Positions 1 through 9,054 are shown, counted from the first letter of the stretch. The stretch is DNA of 64,000 bases from Selenomonas sputigena_A (GCF_051603425.1 NZ_CP194411.1:1178001-1242000); one strand, 5' to 3'. Notes: a model not told the origin generated them from the letters alone. Program-made: numbers and translations.

Positions 1-1
1 C

Positions 2-484
2 GACAGCACCCTTTCGAGAGAAGCCAACAAAGATGGTGGTGTTGACCCTCTGATCGCCCATGGGAAGAACAAGATTCCTTCTTCTGCCTCTAATATACTA
101 TCGGAACAGGAGAAAAGCAAGGAAAAATCTGTACAGGCGAAGTCTGCCCCTTTGACAAAGCGGGAACAGGAGGCGCTTACGGGCACGAGCGAGGAGGCGA
201 AAAAGGCCTATCGCATTGTCCGCGATAAGCTCGCAAAGAGCAAGAACAAGGCTGTGGCGCGTGCAGCGAAGGTCGGCGCGACGCTCTTCGCCCGTCATGC
301 GGATATCTATGCCAAGGCGATCGCAGAAAAGACGGGAAAGAAATTCACGGCGCTGGATTATTACCATACGTTTGCCATACAGGCCGGACGCGAGGGGATG
401 CAGCGGGTGGACTGTATCGGCGCACCGTGGAAAAAGAAAAAGAAGCCGTCCGCACGCAGTATGCGGGGACGGCTCTGTGGATGA
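2..484 (+). pseudogene. phage polyvalent protein remnant, upstream part
   Basis: The frame is open from the window edge to a stop at 482-484, so the true start is outside the window. The translation is Lys/Ala-rich and helical, with 'REQEALTGTSEEAKKAYR' and 'ALDYYHTFAIQAGREGM'. It is followed in another frame by sequence typical of large phage or mobile-element polyvalent proteins, and the switch falls near an A-rich run around 430-445. I read this as the upstream piece of a single decayed protein. No catalytic motif is visible in this part, so its own domain cannot be named. Confidence 0.55.
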
Positions 485-1590
485 AAGCGCCGAACGGCGA
501 GACGACGAATCTGACGGAAGATCAGTGGCTCACGGTGCGCACGCCGGCGTTTAAGGCGTGGTTCGGGGATTGGGGAAGCGGAAGCGGAAAAGCAGAAATA
601 TTTACATACCGAACCCGTCGAGGTTGCCGAGGGACAAATTGTAAAGACTGAAGGCGTCACTGCGATGGAGGCGGCGTTCCAATGGGCGGAGCAACATTTG
701 CCCGTGCAGGTCAGTACGCGGTTCGGCACTGTGGAAATCAATCGCGCGAGCATCAAGGATTCACTGGGCCATAGGTTTTCACAAAAAAACTGGATGCAAT
801 CACATCTTTGCCTGATGGAATGAAGGTGGCAGCTTTCATTGGTGAGGCGCAAGACTTCGGTGGGGCAGTCCTTTACAATGGATATTTCTGCTATCCGATG
901 ATGTATCAAGGGGAAAGACAGGTTGTATTTTGCCGCGTGAGGCGGGATATGAACAGCAACAAGCTCTATGTGCATGAGGTCTTTACGGAAGACGAAATAA
1001 AGGACAATTCCTTTCAGACCGTTGCTCAGAGCTTAAACTCCAAGCCACACGGGGGGAATGTCCTTTACAAGTCCATTTTAACAGATTTTTTAAATAAAGA
1101 CAATACTGTTTCCAAGATGGTGGATGAAAATGGTGAGCCGCTGCGCTCTGTTATTGATAAAGCAGAATCTTTTCATCAGCGTGCGTGGGTCGGCTCGGCG
1201 GCGGATTTTGACAAGTTTGACTTGGGCTATGTCGGCACGGGCGAAGGTGCGCAGGTGCATGGATGGGGGCTGTACTTCGCGCAGAGAAGAGAGGTGGCGG
1301 AGGGTTATAGAAAAAAACTTTCTAACAGCTTAACGATTATCTATGACGGAAAAAAACAAGAAGACATTACGGGGGACATTAAAGATGCAATTCAGCCTTT
1401 TTCTATGCAACTAAAAAAGCCCTCGGACTTGAAGGATGTTTCCGACGAACATCCATCCGAGAGAAAAGAAAATGAGAAAGGTGTTTCCTCCCAACGTATC
1501 CGGGTTATTGACCCGGGCGAAGGAAGAAAAACACCCTTTCTTGATCATAGGTTAGCAGGCGGTCTATCTGTTGTCAAGGATTGTTTATAA
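427..1590 (+). pseudogene. phage polyvalent protein remnant with LPD3 and ART-like modules
   Basis: Three reading-frame segments together continue one protein. The first carries 'ALWMKAPNGETTNLTEDQW' and 'FKAWFGDW', a hallmark linker of phage MuF/polyvalent proteins. The second (about 585-790) carries 'TRFGTVEINRASIKDSLGH', and the third (808-1590) carries 'LDAITSLPDGM' and 'NKLYVHEVFTEDEIKD'; together these resemble the LPD3 domain. Downstream, 'FDKFDLGYVGTGEGAQVHG' with 'WGLYFA' resembles the ADP-ribosyltransferase-like module of these proteins. Frameshifts lie near 585 and at the A7 run near 785. The third segment is 261 codons without interruption and could still be expressed, but the whole reads as a relic. 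A scrap of the same protein recurs at 11242-11361. Confidence 0.6.
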
Positions 1591-1880
1591 GGTTTCGATG
1601 AGAACGATGAACCGAGACCGCGAAGCACGGAAGGAAAAGAAGCTCGGATGTGCGTTCAAGACCTCCACTAAAGGAGGCGCACTCCAAGCTTCCAAGTCGA
1701 TTATTGCAGGTTATTTTGAAAAAGTCAAGGTTATTGGCGGGAGCCGCGAGACAAAGGGTGGCGATCGATCCTACGCGCAATGTGGACGAAAAAGCGTATG
1801 ATTTCCGTTTTGTGGTATGCGAATGCATGAATCCGTCTCTCTGCTGCGATCCATGACTGGAAAATTGATAGAGGCAAATC
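1591..1880. other. intergenic, no gene recognised
   Basis: Short open frames exist here on both strands, but none has a convincing ribosome binding site or recognisable motif. The stretch lies between the polyvalent-protein remnant and the first small RNA unit and is probably more decayed mobile DNA. Confidence 0.4.
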
Positions 1881-1951
1881 AAAAAAGGTGCCGATTCTGT
1901 CACAAATCCTGATCTGCAAACAGGTAGTGACAGAGCGACACCTTCTATTGA
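1881..1951 (-). ncRNA. candidate small RNA C (hairpin with conserved loop)
   Basis: A minus-strand promoter at 1957-1985 predicts a start near 1950. The transcript would fold into a long hairpin (1887-1942): arm GGTGTCGCTCTGTCA pairs with TGACAGAATCGGCACC, and an upper CCTG/CAGG stem closes the loop TTTGCAGAT. It ends in T6 (1881-1886), so hairpin and terminator are one structure. RNA A at 2487-2553 keeps the loop and CCTG/CAGG while its lower stem differs yet still pairs. No open frame of interest lies in it. A lone attenuator is the alternative, but the private consensus promoter argues for a discrete RNA of about 70 nt. Confidence 0.6.
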
Positions 1952-1956
1952 TCTCG

Positions 1957-1985
1957 ACTATACCATAAGGATGAAGGCATGTCAA
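1957..1985 (-). promoter_or_regulatory. sigma-70 promoter of small RNA C
   Basis: TTGACA at 1985-1980 and TATAGT at 1962-1957 (minus strand) are separated by 17 bases. The spacer ends in TGG next to the -10 box, as in the promoters of RNA A and RNA B. Confidence 0.7.
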
Positions 1986-2198
1986 CGCATGGAGACGTTT
2001 TGCCGCAGTGGATGCGGCCGTTGCTAATTCAGAGAGGAAGCGACAAATGCCGGGGCAGATCGCGGATGATGCTGGAATGAGAAGACCCGGCAGGTACGTT
2101 GCCAAGGTCTGCCGTAAAACGGTCCTCTGCCACTGCCGAGCCTTCTATGCTCAGAATAGCAGAATTGGCTGATGAATACAAGAGGAAGTTTTCGACAG

Positions 2199-2372
2199 AA
2201 AAAGGACTGCACGCTGGGTCGAATCCCGCAAGGGAACGGCCGGGAGTCATGATGCTCCTCTAACGAGACAGTCCTTCAAGAGGCAATGCCGCGTCCATGC
2301 TTACAGGTCACCCCAGCCGGACGGATGAAACCGCCGACAGCCTAACGCCTTCGGTCATTCAGCCTCTTTCAT
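2199..2372 (-). ncRNA. candidate structured RNA B (two closed domains)
   Basis: The promoter at 2378-2406 predicts a start near 2371. The RNA would have two domains. A 5' domain is closed by GAGGC/GCCTC (2362-2366 with 2280-2284). A 3' domain is closed by AAGGACTG/CAGTCCTT (2269-2276 with 2202-2209), contains the sub-hairpins GGAG/CTCC and TCCC/GGGA, and ends in T5 (2199-2203). The length of about 173 nt suits a regulatory RNA or a riboswitch-like leader. I compared it by eye with 6S, tmRNA, SRP, T-box, cobalamin, FMN and glycine elements and recognised none. No coding gene with a good start follows on this strand before RNA C. Confidence 0.5.
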
Positions 2373-2377
2373 TTCCC

Positions 2378-2406
2378 ATGATACCAGGGGAGTCCGGGGA
2401 TGTCAA
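2378..2406 (-). promoter_or_regulatory. sigma-70 promoter of RNA B
   Basis: TTGACA (2406-2401) and TATCAT (2383-2378) are spaced by exactly 17 bases on the minus strand. The spacer has the same CC...TGG pattern as the neighbouring small RNA promoters. Confidence 0.65.
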
Positions 2407-2486
2407 TCTGATTTCGTATGGGCCGTGCGCCGGGGAAAGTTTATACCTGCATGATGATTATGCTCTAAGGCGTACAGAGAAAATAG

Positions 2487-2553
2487 AAAAGGCATCAATT
2501 TCTCTGCAAATCCTGATCTACAAACAGGGGGAGAGAAATCGACACCTTCATCT
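2487..2553 (-). ncRNA. candidate small RNA A (hairpin, paralogue of C)
   Basis: The promoter at 2560-2588 starts transcription near 2553. The hairpin spans 2546-2491: arm GGTGTCGATTTCTCT pairs with AGAGAAATTGATGCC, the upper CCTG/CAGG stem closes the loop TTTGTAGAT, and a T-rich tail follows (2490-2487 and beyond). Compared with RNA C, the loop and its flank AGATCAGGATTTG are kept almost unchanged, while the lower stem differs at several positions with both sides changed together. That is the pattern of a conserved RNA structure. Function is unknown. The AUCAGGAU loop flank resembles a CsrA site, but this is only a thought. Confidence 0.6.
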
Positions 2554-2559
2554 AGACAC

Positions 2560-2588
2560 AATATACCACAAGGACGGAAGGATGTCAA
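2560..2588 (-). promoter_or_regulatory. sigma-70 promoter of small RNA A
   Basis: TTGACA (2588-2583), a 17-base spacer and TATATT (2565-2560) on the minus strand. The spacer resembles those of RNA B and RNA C. Confidence 0.7.
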
Positions 2589-2663
2589 TGCAGCGAAACA
2601 AAAAGCTATATGAAAGCAAGTGTGAGGAGGAGGACGGCTTTCTTGTGTCGAAATAATATAAGT

Positions 2664-2761
2664 CACATGCACAAACGTCCACTTTTCGGACATTGTGCGG
2701 CGCCCTTACAGAAACCTAACCCATCGGTTTGTGCCGGCGGCTTGTCATCTTGAGGCTTTAC
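2664..2761 (-). repeat. dispersed palindromic repeat, copy 1
   Basis: This is a diverged copy of the ~100-bp element also found at 17861, 42465, 43470, 45072 and 63522. The shared core in this orientation is CACAAACGTCC...GGACATTGTGCGGCGCCCTTACAGAAAC. The GTCC/GGAC hairpin is kept; the distal half has drifted. It lies just upstream of cas3. Confidence 0.6.
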
Positions 2762-2840
2762 GCTAAATGCCTTCACGTTTGGCGTAGTATGATGCAATGG
2801 CTGTGTCGCTAAAAAAGCAACAGGGGAGGAGGGAGCAGCA

Positions 2841-5252
2841 TTGAAGCACTATCTTGCACATGTCCGGCGCGATGGCTCGGCGGAGCAGACGGTACCCGAG
2901 CATCTTCGGCGTGTGGGGGATCTTATGGCGGAGTTTGCCGCAGGAATTGGGCTTTCGGCAACAGCGCGCCTGATCGGTCTGTTGCACGATCTCGGCAAGT
3001 GCACGCGGGAGTTTGCAGATTATCTTGCTTACTGCCGCCAGAATCCGGACGACCATAGCCGTCGAGGCACAGTCGACCATGCCTCGGCAGGCGGGCAGCT
3101 GCTGCGGCGGTATGGTGTGCACTCGGAAGAGGGGCAGCTTGCGGCGGATATGGCAGCGCTCGTGATCTTTTCGCATCATTCGGGACTGATGAATTATGTC
3201 GACAAGAAAGGCTGTGCCGATTTCCTGCGGCGCGTGGAGAAAGAGGGCTTGTTGGAGCGCGTTGATCTCGCCTATTATTACCGCGAGGTCATCGGAGAAG
3301 AGGCGCTCGATCGTCTTTTTGCGGAGGCGGTCGTTGAGTTTTCTGCGCTCGATGCGAGAATTGAGTCCTGCGCATCGGAGGAGACGGAGAATTATCACTT
3401 TGCCTGGGGCATGGTGCACAAGCTTCTGTTCAGCATGTTGGTCGATGCCGATCGCTTGGACAGCGCCGAGTTTGAGCTGGATGTACGATGGACGCAAGAG
3501 TGGCATACGGAGATGCTGTGGGATGAGTTTTCCGTAAATTTAGAAAAGAAGCTCAAGAGTTTTCCTATGCCGCAGAAGGAGACGGCGAAGAAGATTGCCG
3601 GGCTTCGGCAGAAGATCAGCGACGATTGTCTGAGGGCAGCGCAAAACACTCCGGGAACCTACAAGCTTTCCGTGCCGACGGGCGGCGGCAAGACACTTGC
3701 CGGCATGCGGTTCGCGCTGCGCCATGCACAGTTGTATGGAAAGAAAAGAATCATCTTCGTGATTCCCTATACTTCGATCATTGAGCAGAATGCCAAGGAG
3801 ATTCGCGATATATTTGGGCGCGATGAAGCCATCTTGGAGCATCATTCCAATGTGCTGCCGGAAGATATTGCAGGGGAAGACAGCGAGAGCATGGACTGGC
3901 GTCGTCTTTTGACGGAGCGCTGGGATGTGCCGGTGATTTTCACGACGCAGGTGCAGTTCCTCAATGCGCTTTTTGCAGGTGACGGCAGCTCTATGCGGCG
4001 GCTGCATGCGTTGGAGGACAGCATCCTCATCTTTGACGAGATCCAGACGCTGCCCGTGCGCTGCACGCATCTCTTTAATGCGGCGATGAATTTTCTGCAA
4101 GAATTTTGCCGCGTCACCGCTGTCTTGTGCACGGCTACACAGCCGCCGTTGGAGCGAATGGAGTGCCCGCTGGCGCTTGGCGGCAAAGCGGAACTGACGA
4201 CGGATGCGGCGGCAGTGTTCGAGGGATTTCGGCGCGTTCATATCGAGAACTGCTGCCGCGATGGGGGATCTTCTGTTGATGAAATTGCCGCCGAGATCTT
4301 AGAGAGTGCTGAAGAACGCGGCGATGTACTCGCCATCGTGAACCTCACGAAACAGGCGCGGGAGCTTTATCAGGCTGTGCTTCGTGAGGCTTCGTCCGCA
4401 GAGCATGAAACGCAGGTGGTTCATCTGAGTACGAAGATGTGCCCGGCGCATAGAAAGAGAGTCTTGGATGAGGTGCGTGCGGAGCTTGCACGGCACAGAG
4501 AGGAGCCGGAAAAGCGGCTCATTTGCATCAGCACGCAGCTCATCGAGGCGGGAGTCGATGTGTCGTTTCCCGTGGTTTATCGTGCGTTGGCAGGCTTCTC
4601 GTCGATCGCACAGGCAGCGGGGCGCTGCAATCGCCACGGAGACGGTACGCAAGGGCTCGTGCGCATTGTGGAATTTGCCGATGAAGGCCTTCTGCATTTG
4701 GAAGATATACGCGAGGGCAAGAAAATCGCTCGGATTCTGCTGCACAAGAATGAGGCGGATGCCATCCTGTCGCCGGAGGTCATGAAGGAGTATTTTCTTA
4801 AATTCTATCAGGGACGCATGCCGCGGGAACTGCGCTATCCGCTCGACAAGCGCTATACCCTATTCGACCTCCTGAGCGCGAATGGCGCAGGCCAGCAGGT
4901 TCGAGAGGAGAGAGGCGAGCCCGTTTTTTTATTCATGCAGGCGTTTCGGGATGCAGGGCAGGCATTTGAGGTCATCGATTCGTATACGGAGAGCGTGCTC
5001 GTGCCCTATGCGGAGGGGAAGGATTTGATGGCAGCTTTTGATAAAAAGGCGGTGGACAAGAAGCTCTTTTATCAGGCTGCGAGGCGGGCGCAGCAGTATA
5101 TGGTGAACCTCTTTCGCCATGAGATGGAGACGCTCGAAACCCAAGGGGCGGTGCGGCAGACGGAGAGCGGCGTGTTTGTCTTGCACGAACCGTATTACCG
5201 GGAAGATTTCGGCGTGCAGTTGGAGCAGGAAACCACATACTACATGATGTGA
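2841..5252 (+). CDS. cas3: CRISPR-associated helicase/nuclease Cas3 (type I-C)
   Basis: This 803-residue protein is full length for Cas3, the enzyme that Cascade recruits to unwind and degrade target DNA. An N-terminal HD nuclease domain shows 'LLHDLGKCTREF' (about 50-60), 'TVDHASAG' and 'FSHHSG'. The helicase part has Walker A 'PTGGGKT' (near 278), the DEAH-equivalent 'FDEIQ' (near 398), 'CTATQPP', 'STQLIEAGVD' and the motif VI region 'QAAGRCNRHG'. The TTG start is chosen because AGGAGG lies about 9 bases upstream and the first residues fit the HD domain. It is followed 9 bases later by cas5. All motifs look intact, but the partner genes are broken, so it is probably an orphan. Confidence 0.95.
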   Translation: MKHYLAHVRRDGSAEQTVPEHLRRVGDLMAEFAAGIGLSATARLIGLLHDLGKCTREFADYLAYCRQNPDDHSRRGTVDHASAGGQLLRRYGVHSEEGQLAADMAALVIFSHHSGLMNYVDKKGCADFLRRVEKEGLLERVDLAYYYREVIGEEALDRLFAEAVVEFSALDARIESCASEETENYHFAWGMVHKLLFSMLVDADRLDSAEFELDVRWTQEWHTEMLWDEFSVNLEKKLKSFPMPQKETAKKIAGLRQKISDDCLRAAQNTPGTYKLSVPTGGGKTLAGMRFALRHAQLYGKKRIIFVIPYTSIIEQNAKEIRDIFGRDEAILEHHSNVLPEDIAGEDSESMDWRRLLTERWDVPVIFTTQVQFLNALFAGDGSSMRRLHALEDSILIFDEIQTLPVRCTHLFNAAMNFLQEFCRVTAVLCTATQPPLERMECPLALGGKAELTTDAAAVFEGFRRVHIENCCRDGGSSVDEIAAEILESAEERGDVLAIVNLTKQARELYQAVLREASSAEHETQVVHLSTKMCPAHRKRVLDEVRAELARHREEPEKRLICISTQLIEAGVDVSFPVVYRALAGFSSIAQAAGRCNRHGDGTQGLVRIVEFADEGLLHLEDIREGKKIARILLHKNEADAILSPEVMKEYFLKFYQGRMPRELRYPLDKRYTLFDLLSANGAGQQVREERGEPVFLFMQAFRDAGQAFEVIDSYTESVLVPYAEGKDLMAAFDKKAVDKKLFYQAARRAQQYMVNLFRHEMETLETQGAVRQTESGVFVLHEPYYREDFGVQLEQETTYYMM

Positions 5253-5261
5253 AGGGGTGAT

Positions 5262-6206
5262 ATGATGCGAAACGTGATCGAGTTCCAAGTCTACGGCAGG
5301 ATGGCGCTCTTCACCGATCCGATCACGAAGATCGGCGGGGAACGCTCCTCGTATGCCGTACCGACGTATCAGGCGCTGAAAGGAATCACGGAGAGCGTCT
5401 ACTGGAAGCCTACTATTTTCTGGATCGTTGACGAGGTGCGCGTGATGAACCGGATCGTCACGCAGGCGCGCGGCGTTCGTCCTTTGAACTACGGCAAGGG
5501 TAATGATCTCGCGTTCTACAAATACCTGAGCGATGTCTGCTACCAGGTTCGTGCGCATTTCGAGTTCAATCTGCACCGTCCGGATCTTGCCAAGGATCGA
5601 AACGAGAACAAGCATCATAATATGGCGAAGCGCATGGTGGAGCGCGGCGGGCGGCGTGATATCTTTCTCGGCACGCGCGAGTGCCAGGGCTATGTGGAGC
5701 CGGTCAAGTACGGGGATGGCGAGGGTTACTACGACGGCGCAGGCGAGATGCCGCTCGGCACGATGCTGCACGGCTTCGACTATCCCGATGAGACGGGCGA
5801 GGATCTGCTGCGAGTCAGATTTTGGCAGCCTGAGATGAAGGGCGGTGTCATCCGCTTCCTGCGCCCCGAGGAGTGCACGCTCGTGCGCAAGATCCGCGAG
5901 GCGCAGGGCAAGCGCTTCACCTTGGAGGACATCCGCTTGATCGAGGACGAGGCGGCGGAATGGAAAGGAGGGGTATGCCTCAAGCGCAAGATCCGCAATC
6001 GCTTGCAGGATGCGGGCGAGAAGATTCTCGTACAGTCCGATGACCGCACCGATGATGAGTTTGACTGCATCCGCTCGCGTGTCGAGGGGAATCCTGAGAC
6101 GAAGAAGTTCATGGAAATGAAAGTGAAAAAGGTACAGGCACAGTTGGAAGGTTTCTTATCCGAGTTGCCGTCGCTGGTGTCAAAAAAACTGCGAAAATGT
6201 GCATAA
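5262..6206 (+). pseudogene. cas5c: Cas5c fused in frame to a Cas7c fragment
   Basis: Residues 1 to about 235 are a Cas5c (Csd1/Cas5d-type crRNA-processing subunit): 'IEFQVYGRMALFTDP' at the start, then 'YAVPTYQALKGI' and 'LGTRECQGYVEP'. Residues 236 to about 287 switch to 'GGVCLKRKIRN', the signature found near residue 50 of type I-C Cas7 (Csd2), and run to 'NPETKKFMEMK'. Cas8c, normally encoded between the two, is absent, so a deletion apparently joined cas5c to the middle of cas7c without breaking the frame. The last ~27 residues are unassigned and end beside an IS256-family scar. The Cas5 moiety may still fold, but the chimera is unlikely to support a Cascade complex. The start could be either of two adjacent ATGs. 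Confidence 0.75.
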
Positions 6207-6279
6207 CGAATCTATTTTTTTAGCTACAATGCCGTATTTTTCAAGCCTTGACGAGTGTTTTTGATGTGCGAAGTTTGAG

Positions 6280-6528
6280 TTAGCATTTACAAATTCCAGC
6301 TTTCGCAAGGTCACGAAGAAAGGTTCGTTCCCCAACGAGGATACGGTGTTCAAGCTGCTATATTTGCGGGTATGGGAGCTCTATGAGAAATGAGGTGGTC
6401 GCAAGATACCAAACTGGGCACTCGTACGCAGCCAGTTGTTGATGGATGAGCGCATGGCAAAATTGATCGAGTGCTATGACAAGGCCTGCTGAAAAACCCC
6501 ATTTACACAAACTACTTGACACACCCAT
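6280..6528 (+). mobile_element. IS256-family insertion sequence, 3' remnant
   Basis: Reading from 6292, the frame gives 'NSSFRKVTKKGSFPNEDTV', 'FKLLYLRVWELYEK', a TGA stop at 6391-6393 where Trp is expected, then 'GGRKIPNWALVRSQLLMDE' to a natural stop at 6490-6492. This matches the C-terminal region of IS256/mutator transposases. The following TTTACACAAACTACTTGACA resembles an IS256-type terminal repeat. The rest of the transposase is missing. The scar lies between the cas5-cas7 chimera and the SIR2 gene, and probably mediated the rearrangement. Confidence 0.75.
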
Positions 6529-6533
6529 GGAGA

Positions 6534-8852
6534 TCAAAAGTTGAGGTCACATCTAGTCTTCTGGATAGCCTGTAATTTTTTCAGGTGGCATTTCACACGC
6601 TGATTCTCTTCACGGTCAATTATTTCCATAAGCCACTTGATGGCCTTTTCTATATAGTCGTAGTTACTATCAGAATTTGCAACATCAATTGCAAATTCTG
6701 CAAATTTATTCGCATGATAAATTTTACGTTTATCATGCGAATAACACTTTTCTAAAATGTCAATCGCCTCTATCCTTTTTCTACGCCCCGTTTCAGTTAC
6801 ATCCTCTCTATTTGCTTCAAACAAAATGATTGCCCCCGTATTCTTCATGCTAAAATTATTTGGTTTCTGCCGTTGCGCCTTATCAATCAACGCAAAAGCC
6901 TCTTTAAAATTCTTTAAATAAGCACTGCACAGTGCCCATTGCTGTAAAGTATACGGACTATGATCATATTCATATAGGGCTTTATAGATTTCATTAGCTC
7001 GCTTCCCGAAAAGTATATGATAGAATTTTGCATCATAAGCACTACGTCGAAACAGATTATATTGGTATATCTTATAAGGAGATATCTTTCTTAAAAATTT
7101 ATATATTACTACACTGTATGCATCTTTTAATTCGGGTACTTTGGTTAAGGCTTTCTTTGCATGATGCAGGAAAAGTTTAGACCGAATATCATAATAATCT
7201 TGATCATCATCAAAACGCTCAACGGATACATCCATTTCTCTCAGTAAACCATTTGCCTCATTAACATATTGACGAGTTTCTTCATACGATTTACAGTCAA
7301 AAAATGAGAATAAGATATCCGTTGACAATGCTGATCGATTTTCAGATAAATATACTGCAAGCGACACCGCCGAAAAAGCACGTTTACTTGCATCTAAAAC
7401 CTTGATCAATAAAGTTGCCACTCTATTATGTTTTAGTGATCCTCTTACATTCTTGAGCATCATCTCCAATATTGAGAACCTTTCATCATCAGAATCTTTA
7501 TATTGAAAATTTGACTGCCTTATATCCCCATCAATTCTATTATAGAATCTGCGTGCTTGTTCATCGGTAAAGTCCTTTATAAACATTTGTTTAAAATCAA
7601 CGTTCTCCAGCAAATGTTTCGATATCTCGAATGTATAATCGGTCGCTGTTGCAATAGTACGTATATCTTCTGTTTGAGCAAGCATCTTATAGGCCAACAT
7701 ATCCATTTCGCAATTATCGATAAATATTGTTACCTTTAATCCCTTTACGTTGTTAATTATGAACATGCTTTTTTCAACAGTTAAATTCGTGACGAAAATT
7801 TTATTCAAGCTGTTTATTTTAAGCGCTAATTGCATTAATATCGTAGTTTTCCCAGAAAAATGAGTCCCAATGATAATAGTATTCTTGCTTGAAATATATT
7901 CATTATATACATCATTAACTATATCTAATTCAATTGCTTGATTGGACAAAATCGAGTACCATTGTGTTATCCCTTTGATAAAGTAATCTTTTGATTGAAC
8001 TGCAGGAACCTGATGAATAGTAGGTATAAAATAGGGTTCTAGATTATTTTTTTGATAAAGCGCAACATTATCTGCATCCTCTTCACTTTCAAGAACAGGT
8101 ATATTCTCATCAATCCAATCAAAAATTTGCTCCGTATTTCCAACAACTATATTACACCCCAATGCCCTAAATACAGCAATTTGCTTTTCATCCTCCGTTC
8201 TACATTGCACCCATATATCATGAGAAGAGTACTCCAATATTTTTTTTACAATTCTCAGTACACCTGCATCATGAAAACCATAGCCCCAGAAAAACGTAGG
8301 TGTATCTCGTATCTTTTGAATTGCTTGTTGAAAAAGATCACTATTTGCTTGATCTACAGTTGCCAAGTCAAATTTCTTAAAGAACAACGGTTTCTCTCGA
8401 TTCATGACTTCGCCATGCAATGGAATATAACACAATTCGGCCTGTTCCTCACGATTCGCGCCATAATAAGTGATACTTTTCAAATAATATCGGTTTCCTC
8501 CTTCTGTTATTAAGTGAGGGATATTATCAATATTTGTTGTAATAAACGATTTAATAGATAACCTGTTAAGAAGTAAATACTTCATATTTATGGTTTCGAC
8601 CTTAAACTTATTGCGCAAATACTCTTGAAATTCAGGTCCATCCACCAGAGTACTAATTATTTCAAGGTCATCCCCAAAATTTTCATATGACAAATCAAAT
8701 TTTTCGCACATCTCACGGCATAATTCTGCTGCAACGGGAAGTTTATGTCCTTCAGCATTCGGCAAACAAGAAAACCCTGCACCCGTAAATAAATTGATTC
8801 CGGATAACATTTTTTCTTTAAACAAATTCTTCCGATCAATCTGGATTTCCAT
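6534..8852 (-). CDS. SIR2-domain NTPase, probable anti-phage NADase
   Basis: The protein has 772 residues. The N-terminal SIR2 domain (about 15-255) shows the NAD-binding 'LFTGAGFS' (21-28), 'TTNIDN' (105-110) and catalytic-His 'PLHGEV' (His146). A second module has Walker A 'GTHFSGKT' (329-336) and Walker B 'VTIFIDN' (374-380), in the manner of STAND/AAA sensors. The C-terminal ~300 residues look helical and repeat-like. SIR2 plus P-loop proteins (Avs5/SIR2-STAND, DSR-type) deplete NAD on phage infection, and I infer that role here. The gene is far more AT-rich than its neighbours, faces the opposite way and interrupts cas7c, all pointing to recent transfer. AGGGAGG precedes the start. Confidence 0.8.
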   Translation of the reverse strand: MEIQIDRKNLFKEKMLSGINLFTGAGFSCLPNAEGHKLPVAAELCREMCEKFDLSYENFGDDLEIISTLVDGPEFQEYLRNKFKVETINMKYLLLNRLSIKSFITTNIDNIPHLITEGGNRYYLKSITYYGANREEQAELCYIPLHGEVMNREKPLFFKKFDLATVDQANSDLFQQAIQKIRDTPTFFWGYGFHDAGVLRIVKKILEYSSHDIWVQCRTEDEKQIAVFRALGCNIVVGNTEQIFDWIDENIPVLESEEDADNVALYQKNNLEPYFIPTIHQVPAVQSKDYFIKGITQWYSILSNQAIELDIVNDVYNEYISSKNTIIIGTHFSGKTTILMQLALKINSLNKIFVTNLTVEKSMFIINNVKGLKVTIFIDNCEMDMLAYKMLAQTEDIRTIATATDYTFEISKHLLENVDFKQMFIKDFTDEQARRFYNRIDGDIRQSNFQYKDSDDERFSILEMMLKNVRGSLKHNRVATLLIKVLDASKRAFSAVSLAVYLSENRSALSTDILFSFFDCKSYEETRQYVNEANGLLREMDVSVERFDDDQDYYDIRSKLFLHHAKKALTKVPELKDAYSVVIYKFLRKISPYKIYQYNLFRRSAYDAKFYHILFGKRANEIYKALYEYDHSPYTLQQWALCSAYLKNFKEAFALIDKAQRQKPNNFSMKNTGAIILFEANREDVTETGRRKRIEAIDILEKCYSHDKRKIYHANKFAEFAIDVANSDSNYDYIEKAIKWLMEIIDREENQRVKCHLKKLQAIQKTRCDLNF

Positions 8853-8943
8853 GTGTAAACCTCCCTATTTTTCTTCAAGACTCTCTCATTTTTGCAGTTT
8901 TTTGTGGCAATCCAATAAAAACAACTTGACATACTACCAAACA

Positions 8944-8990
8944 TTCGCAAAATCAAATTATGCCCTCATTGTAACGCTTTGTAAAACATT
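8944..8990 (-). promoter_or_regulatory. probable promoter of the SIR2 gene
   Basis: On the minus strand TTTACA, 17 bases and CATAAT occur about 100 bases upstream of the start codon. An overlapping alternative is TTGGAC with TTACAA. The surrounding DNA is AT-rich, so the exact choice is uncertain. Confidence 0.4.
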
Positions 8991-9054
8991 TGTCCAATAT
9001 TAATCGATTCACAAGTTCATAAAATACTGCCCTCTCAGAGAGGCAGGGCGCACG

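Noticed and set aside
1880..2590. Interpreting the three hairpin units as integron attC sites or IS200/IS605 ends
   Set aside because: There are no attC core boxes and no TnpA or TnpB gene. Each unit has its own consensus promoter and T-run, which fits RNA genes better.
2297..2656. 119-residue plus-strand frame
   Set aside because: It crosses the promoters and hairpins of RNA A and RNA B antisense, and has no family features.
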